Assembly (NCBI GenBank): GCA_002005505.1
Contig: KV908348.1
Coordinates: 800,813-813,312 of the forward strand
DNA from: Botryococcus braunii
Taxonomy: Eukaryota > Chlorophyta > Trebouxiophyceae
Direction: 5' to 3'
Length of the DNA: 12,500 nt
The position numbers were made by a program, and so were the translations under genes. Below are positions 7,679-12,500 of the stretch, piece by piece. Under the pieces are notes generated by a model. That model was not told the origin of the DNA. It saw nothing but the letters and a program-made list of their open reading frames with translations, and did no database searches. Position 1 is the stretch's first letter; each line of letters begins with the position of its first letter.

Positions 7679-8513
7679 ATGTATACATATCTACATGTGT
7701 ATAAAAATGCACGGTCATGTTGCTGAGTGCTTATGATAATAAGGCGTCCGAGGTAACTCGCCGTCGGATTATGAATGGCAGCTGTAATGAGCATGTGGTA
7801 AGGCATCTGGAGCAAAGTAAACTGCATTAGCTGATGGAGTCATACTTACTGTAACCACAAAGTCACAAATACAAGGATCAAGATCGTGACCCTGAGCTTA
7901 CATCTGTGAGCGTGATAAAGATAAACCATCATGTACTATAGAAAACAAGTCCCCGAGTCAATTTCTGTCCTGTTATGGGACAACACGTCTCCTGCCACTA
8001 CAATGAGCACCTTAAGCAAAGCCAAACATTGCCGGACAGTACTGACTAATGACTTGTTACCCGACATCAGGTAGCAAAATCGCCATTGCCTACCTGACTT
8101 CCGTAATCTAGTTCAGTTGTCTCCCTACCATTACATCAAGTACAAACGATCCCTCTCTGACACAATGCCTTGCTCCTGCAGTGCACTCCAGATGCTCCAG
8201 GTGTTCGCTTGGGAGCGCTCTCAAAGTCGATTGTCTGTGTCATTAGAACATGAATGCCTGCGACACAAAGATGCTCAACTACAGGCACAGTGCTCCAATT
8301 TGTGTGATTGAAAACACATCCTCCACGGCCTTGTTTGCAAAACCTGAAAGGACACAAGACCAATGGGTGCAGTGTTGAACACCGCACCCGTCGGTCTGGT
8401 GTCCTTCTACACTTTGCGAACACCCCTTTCCACATCATCCCTCTCCATTACCAGGGGGTCCCCACCCCACCGCTGAATTGGTAGTTGCAACGTCAAAGAA
8501 AACATCCAACCAT
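7679..8513 (+). repeat. Dispersed repeat A, copy 2 (~835 bp)
   Basis: This is the second copy of 759-1607, in the same orientation and about 6.9 kb away. The right-hand homology ends at CCAACCAT, 47 bp from the stop codon of the minus-strand gene, so any 3' untranslated region of that gene must run into this repeat. Differences are mainly substitutions plus two small deletions. It retains the hairpin of copy 1 around 8350-8405 in weakened form. Confidence 0.9.
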
Positions 8514-8559
8514 GCGGGAAAGTATGTATATTACTACCCCCGAAAACAACTGCCATGCT

Positions 8560-9514
8560 TCATAGAAATCTGTAAATTTGCTTGCATATCTTGCTTTCCA
8601 GAGAGGCCAGGCGGTAATGCCAGGTGGGTTTCCGCTTGAACCACAGCGGCTTCCAGGGGAAAGCATTGAAGCTCTTGGGAAACATCCGGCGGTTGACAAA
8701 GCCGCTCACCACGACACGTGCCCCGGCAGCCAATGCAATGGACCAAGCATCAGGGATTGTGTCCCGATCCCGAGGGAAGAAACTCAGGAAGAAGGCGTCT
8801 GAAGGGACAGGGTGTGCCGGAGCCTCCTGGGCATGAGGTGGAGCCCCTTCCTCCTCGGCCATCAGCAGGAGATACAAGCCTTGCACAAACTCATCAGCCA
8901 TCCCCGGATCAGCGTGCACTCTATTTGCGCAGAAGCTCAGCATTCGAGGCCAGCCCTTGACCTCGGAATCATAAATATCGATGGCAAACAGCCGGATTCG
9001 CGGTCCCACTCCATCCTCAACGACCACTCCATCCTCGACGATGAAACAGGTTGGACTTCCCAAGACATACTCGCAGAGGAGGATGAGGCTGCCATCTCGT
9101 ATGAGACTGCCATCTCCGCTTTCATACTCCGAAAATTCCCGAGCCGTCATAGATCCATCGTTGGCCACAGCATATAACTGCCATATGTGATCCTCCATGT
9201 GCTTCCAAAGAGCAGCAGCTCCAGGCGGCGTCAAATTGCCCCAAAGGACGTTAGAGCCAGCACAGAAACGCTTGGCAGCCCGCACTATGGCGGAAATCTG
9301 CGCTGGTGAGATGGCAGAGGTGCCCTGCAGGACAAGGTCCTTGAGGCGGCGCTTCTCTGCCTCCATGCGCTTGGCCAGAAATTCCCGCCAGTGCTTGGAA
9401 AGCCTCGCTTTCCTAGCAAGGTCGATGGTGGGCAGGCGCGCAGCAATGACCTCCTGACAGTCCAGATTCAGACACTCTTTGGAGGAAAGCCCCGTCTCTG
9501 CACCTGTCTCTTGC
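8560..9514 (-). CDS. Unrecognised protein, probable terminal exon (5' end not resolved)
   Basis: From the ATG at 9366 the frame encodes 268 residues. It stays open without any further ATG up to a stop at 9592-9594, and residues just before the Met are helical and charged like those after it (HWREFLAKRMEAEKRR), which suggests the coding region starts earlier. On the minus strand a pyrimidine-rich stretch followed by CGCAG ends at 9515, a good intron acceptor, so I begin the exon at 9514. Counting from the Met, residues 51-168 look like a compact mixed alpha/beta domain. An acidic-alanine-proline linker spans 170-189, and a basic, aromatic-rich tail spans 225-268. An LYAVANDG segment (64-71) and the later strand pattern vaguely recall SMI1/KNR4-type (SUKH) proteins, but this is weak and I assign no function. 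Two 6-residue tandem duplications lie at 85-94 and 109-120. Confidence 0.6.
9006..9041 (-). repeat. 18-bp in-frame tandem duplication (two VVEDGV units)
   Basis: Bases 9006-9023 and 9024-9041 are identical except one (A/G). They translate on the minus strand as two VVEDGV-type hexapeptides at residues 109-120. The difference is silent, so the duplication is fairly recent or its residues are constrained. Confidence 0.9.
9083..9118 (-). repeat. 18-bp in-frame tandem duplication (two GSLIRD-type units)
   Basis: Bases 9083-9100 and 9101-9118 match at 15 of 18 positions and encode the repeated DGSLI(R) motif at residues 85-94. It has the same 18-bp period as the duplication 42 bp away but an unrelated sequence. 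Confidence 0.85.
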
Positions 9515-9540
9515 CTGCGTTCGGAAAAAGAAAACTGAAA
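9503..9540 (-). promoter_or_regulatory. Probable 3' splice site of the minus-strand gene
   Basis: Read on the minus strand, TTTTCTTTTTCCGAACGCAG gives a pyrimidine tract and an AG at 9516-9515, with the exon starting at 9514. A second AG 11 bases later (ending at 9504) is an alternative. No matching donor with an in-frame upstream exon was found within the next ~800 bp. The intron is therefore long, or the site is unused and the ATG at 9366 is the real start. Confidence 0.45.
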
Positions 9541-9594
9541 TACTGCCGATGACCAAGTTTGGAGAGCTGCTGCTGCATCTGGCTTTTTACATCA

Positions 9595-10768
9595 TTGTCA
9601 TAAAAACAGAGTTAGGCACCTGCTTTACCAAGATCAAAAATAGCAAACTAGTTGCAATTCAACTGGTTCCTCTTCCATTTTATTAGCCACGTAGCTGTGC
9701 CGTCTGGAAAACATTAGGATGATGAATGATGTGCAACGAAGTGGAAATGTTGGTGGACTCTTACTGCGGCTGCTAGCAGTGAAGGAGCCTGATTGGGCCC
9801 TATTAAAAGTTTCGTTCGTGTCTAATCATTGATGCTGGAAGCCAACAGGTCAGAAATATGATTCGCATGTGCTGTGACCGTATTCAGATCTCCAAGCTTT
9901 TCCTTTCAGCATCACAATCACCAAGGAGTGTCTAATACAGTTTGCAGGACTAGGGTTGTGAACTTTGGCTACAAAGCTTTCCGCCATGCAAGCTTCAAGG
10001 GAGATCATGTTAGGATTAACAGAGTAATGTGATTATGGATTTGGGGAGTTGTTAAGAACGTACAGCACTTCAGCAGCAGCTGAAGAACCATGAATGCCCC
10101 AGGCGCCGACTCCCTTGCACAGGAAACCCATAACGCCGATTCCCTTCCACAAGCGGCCCATATCTGTGGACAAGCAGTGCTTGTCATACACAGCCGCGCA
10201 GCATAGATTACCACTGTAAAAGACCTGATTGAAACTCCCTTTCCGAGGCGATGCTGCTGGTTTAGCCGCACGGTGACAGTCCCACTGAGAAGGTCTGACC
10301 GCTCAGGTAGACCGACGTATGTTAGCAGTGCTCAGGAATCCTAACAATGCAATCAACACGACGAGCTGCATGCCTCCATAGTGAACGGTGGTTTCGTCTT
10401 CTTGAGTGCGTAGGTTGGTTGCGGCTGAGGCGGAGCGCACGTGGGGTCCACTGGGAGGTACCATTTGAGTCCATGAGGGTCCGAATTTTCATTCATGTGA
10501 ACTTGAAAAATAAAATGAAGACGTGCATCTGTAAAACTTTGATTTTTAGCTCTTATTTCATGTTTCGCTCTTTTGCAAAACGCTATGATTTCAATTTGAA
10601 CTGGAGACGGCGACACAAACACAAGCATGCCGCCTTACATCTACTGTCGAACTGAGATGTGAGGGAACGAAGTGCTTCCATGCTAACGTGCTTGAGCTAA
10701 AAAGTTTTCAAGTTACTCATCATTTCACGCGTCTGTGTTCTTCACGAATGCAAGAGTTTCCGCATGCT
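9595..10768. other. Non-coding interval, no supportable gene
   Basis: ORFs here are at most about 100 codons and overlap on opposite strands (for example 10347-10655 plus against 10353-10628 minus), with no recognisable motif. Upstream exons or the promoter of the minus-strand gene should lie in this stretch, but I could not pick out a donor with a compatible frame. No RNA gene or notable repeat is seen. Confidence 0.5.
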
Positions 10769-10780
10769 GGCCAACGTAGT

Positions 10781-10880
10781 CGGTATGGATCGCAATTCTA
10801 AAACTTGATTATCCGGAACGATTCTGACTTTGATCCTTTGGTTATTTCTGTCTTTGCGATATTAACTGACATGAAATCGA
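10781..10880 (+). repeat. Direct repeat C, copy 1
   Basis: This aligns without gaps to 12401-12500. I count 16 differences in 100 bases (84% identity). Weak similarity continues a few bases to the left. Copy 2 is cut by the window end, so the repeat may be longer. It lies about 280 bp before the microsatellite and is non-coding. Confidence 0.85.
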
Positions 10881-11157
10881 GTTGGTTGTCACCCATAGAC
10901 CAAAGCATGGACGGACGCGAAGGAAAGGAAGAAGGTTGCGCCATGAAATGATCGGCACCTTAAGAATAATGCAAGGAATTGTTTGGGGATAACCATCTCG
11001 TTTCACCTTAAATTGCTCGACTGGCATGCTTGTAAGTGGCATACAGCGACTCAGGGTTGCTATACGCAGTTTGTTGTAAGAGAAGAGCATCCGTAAAAAA
11101 GATGTAAGCGTGTGCATTGAGGCGGCCTACACAGGCGAATAAATGATTGCGACCACT

Positions 11158-11718
<561 letters not shown>

Positions 11719-11776
11719 TATGCACATGTATCTCTATGTTCACATCGCAAATGCATACATGCACCGTACACGTGGG

Positions 11777-11839
11777 GGCACGGGTACCCGTGCCTGTGCA
11801 GACCGAGATCTAGAGTGCCTACCAGTATGCCAATTGGCA
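11777..11839. repeat. Cluster of short perfect palindromes
   Basis: GGCACGGGTACCCGTGCC (11777-11794) is a perfect 18-bp palindrome and TGCCAATTGGCA (11828-11839) a perfect 12-bp one. Between and after them lie AGATCT and two TCTAGA sites. The cluster starts about 60 bp after the microsatellite. Its function is unknown. Confidence 0.75.
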
Positions 11840-12387
11840 ATCTAGAGATCAAGAGTGTGCAGGACAAGCGGAGAGGGCTTCCTCAAACCGCCAGCTTGTG
11901 CGCGTTCTGTGCCCTCGTCGTCTGTCCCCAAGCTTGCTAAATTTATTGTAATAGCTTGCCACATGTGGCTGCAACACGTGGGAACTCTCAGCATATGATT
12001 CATAATTCAAGTTATCTTGGCGCGTACATTGTCGTTGGTGTCGACTAGTCTTATAAGGACTAATTGTAAATAACTTTTAAGGACGCCATCCAAGGTTAAA
12101 GTTCTAAGTACGCAAGCATTTGGAATCGCACGAGGAGTGCCGCAATTATCAATAATGCAGATGGAGATTCAGTCAATGTACTTGATGCCAGATCTGTGTC
12201 CAGGCAGGCTGTTCAGTTAACGAAATGCATTGAATGAACTGCTAAGACACATCGTACTTGATGTCTAAACATATGTTCGGTTAAGCGAAACGACCTAGGC
12301 CTAGGCCTGCTCATACTTTTCCCGTCCTGCATGCATGCAGTTGCATATGGACCCCCCCCCCCCCGCCGAGTATACTCCCGATCTGGG
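11840..12387. other. Non-coding interval with a C13 homopolymer
   Basis: No ORF of interest is present. CCTAGGCCTAGG (about 12293-12304) is a perfect palindrome, GCATGCATGCAG follows, and a run of 13 C occupies 12352-12364. Nothing else is supportable. Confidence 0.5.
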
Positions 12388-12400
12388 CCATTAGTGAGTG

Positions 12401-12500
12401 GGGTATGGATCGCATTTCTAAAATTTCATTATCCGGAATAATTCTTACTTTTATCCTTTGGTACCGTCTGTCTTGACGATATCAACTGACATGAAATTGA
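12401..12500 (+). repeat. Direct repeat C, copy 2 (cut by window end)
   Basis: This is the gapless match to 10781-10880, offset by exactly 1620 bases, at 84% identity by hand count. The alignment is still good at the last base, so the repeat continues beyond the window. Confidence 0.85.

Noticed and set aside
7148..7726. 152-aa minus and 137-aa plus ORFs overlapping each other
   Set aside because: Their openness comes from the purine-biased tract and G13 run; the plus ORF continues into repeat A and neither shows a domain.
759..8513. LTR retrotransposon with repeat A as its LTRs
   Set aside because: No gag, protease, reverse transcriptase or integrase frame lies between the copies, no primer-binding site follows copy 1, the ends are not clear TG...CA, and there is no target-site duplication.
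10347..10655. 102-codon plus ORF overlapping a 91-codon minus ORF
   Set aside because: Opposite-strand overlap, ordinary length for chance, and no recognisable domain in either.

Overview
The window looks like nuclear DNA of a eukaryote. It has two isolated protein-coding candidates about 2.25 kb apart, no operon-like packing, a plausible intron acceptor in front of one gene, and long stretches of duplicated non-coding DNA. It also holds a compound microsatellite of about 550 bp. I cannot fix the lineage. An intron-poor gene set in repeat-rich DNA of balanced composition would suit an alga or another protist, but this is a guess.

Layout. Bases 1-660 are non-coding, with short direct repeats and an almost perfect 62-bp spacerless palindrome (172-233). 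Bases 759-1607 are the first copy of an ~850-bp repeat (A), whose second copy lies at 7679-8513 in the same orientation. Bases 1691-1756 hold three nested palindromes centred on TGA(C/G)TCA. Bases ~2060-4680 are a head-to-tail duplication (B) of a 1.2-1.4 kb unit with no convincing long ORF but a strictly conserved TATA-like block. Bases 5015-6307 encode an intronless 430-aa protein. Bases 6308-7678 are mostly featureless, ending in a purine-rich stretch with a G13 run. Bases 8560-9514 (minus strand) hold the terminal exon of a second gene, unrecognised, that carries two separate 18-bp in-frame tandem duplications. From ~9600 to 10770 I see nothing supportable. Two gapless copies of a 100-bp repeat (C, 10781-10880 and 12401 to the window end) flank the microsatellite at 11164-11718, whose CATA and TATG arms are mutually complementary.

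The most interesting gene is the 430-aa ORF. It reads as a chymotrypsin-fold protein resembling the degenerate amino-terminal half of the peroxisomal processing proteases TYSND1/DEG15. All three positions expected for the catalytic triad are replaced (Ser94, Asn179, Val362), and no protease half follows. It is best viewed as a stand-alone pseudoprotease, although the homology rests on motif reading alone. Nothing in the sequence ties the two genes to one pathway.

The general theme is local duplication at several scales: 18 bp inside a gene, 117 bp inside repeat B, 100 bp (C), ~850 bp (A) and ~1.4 kb (B).
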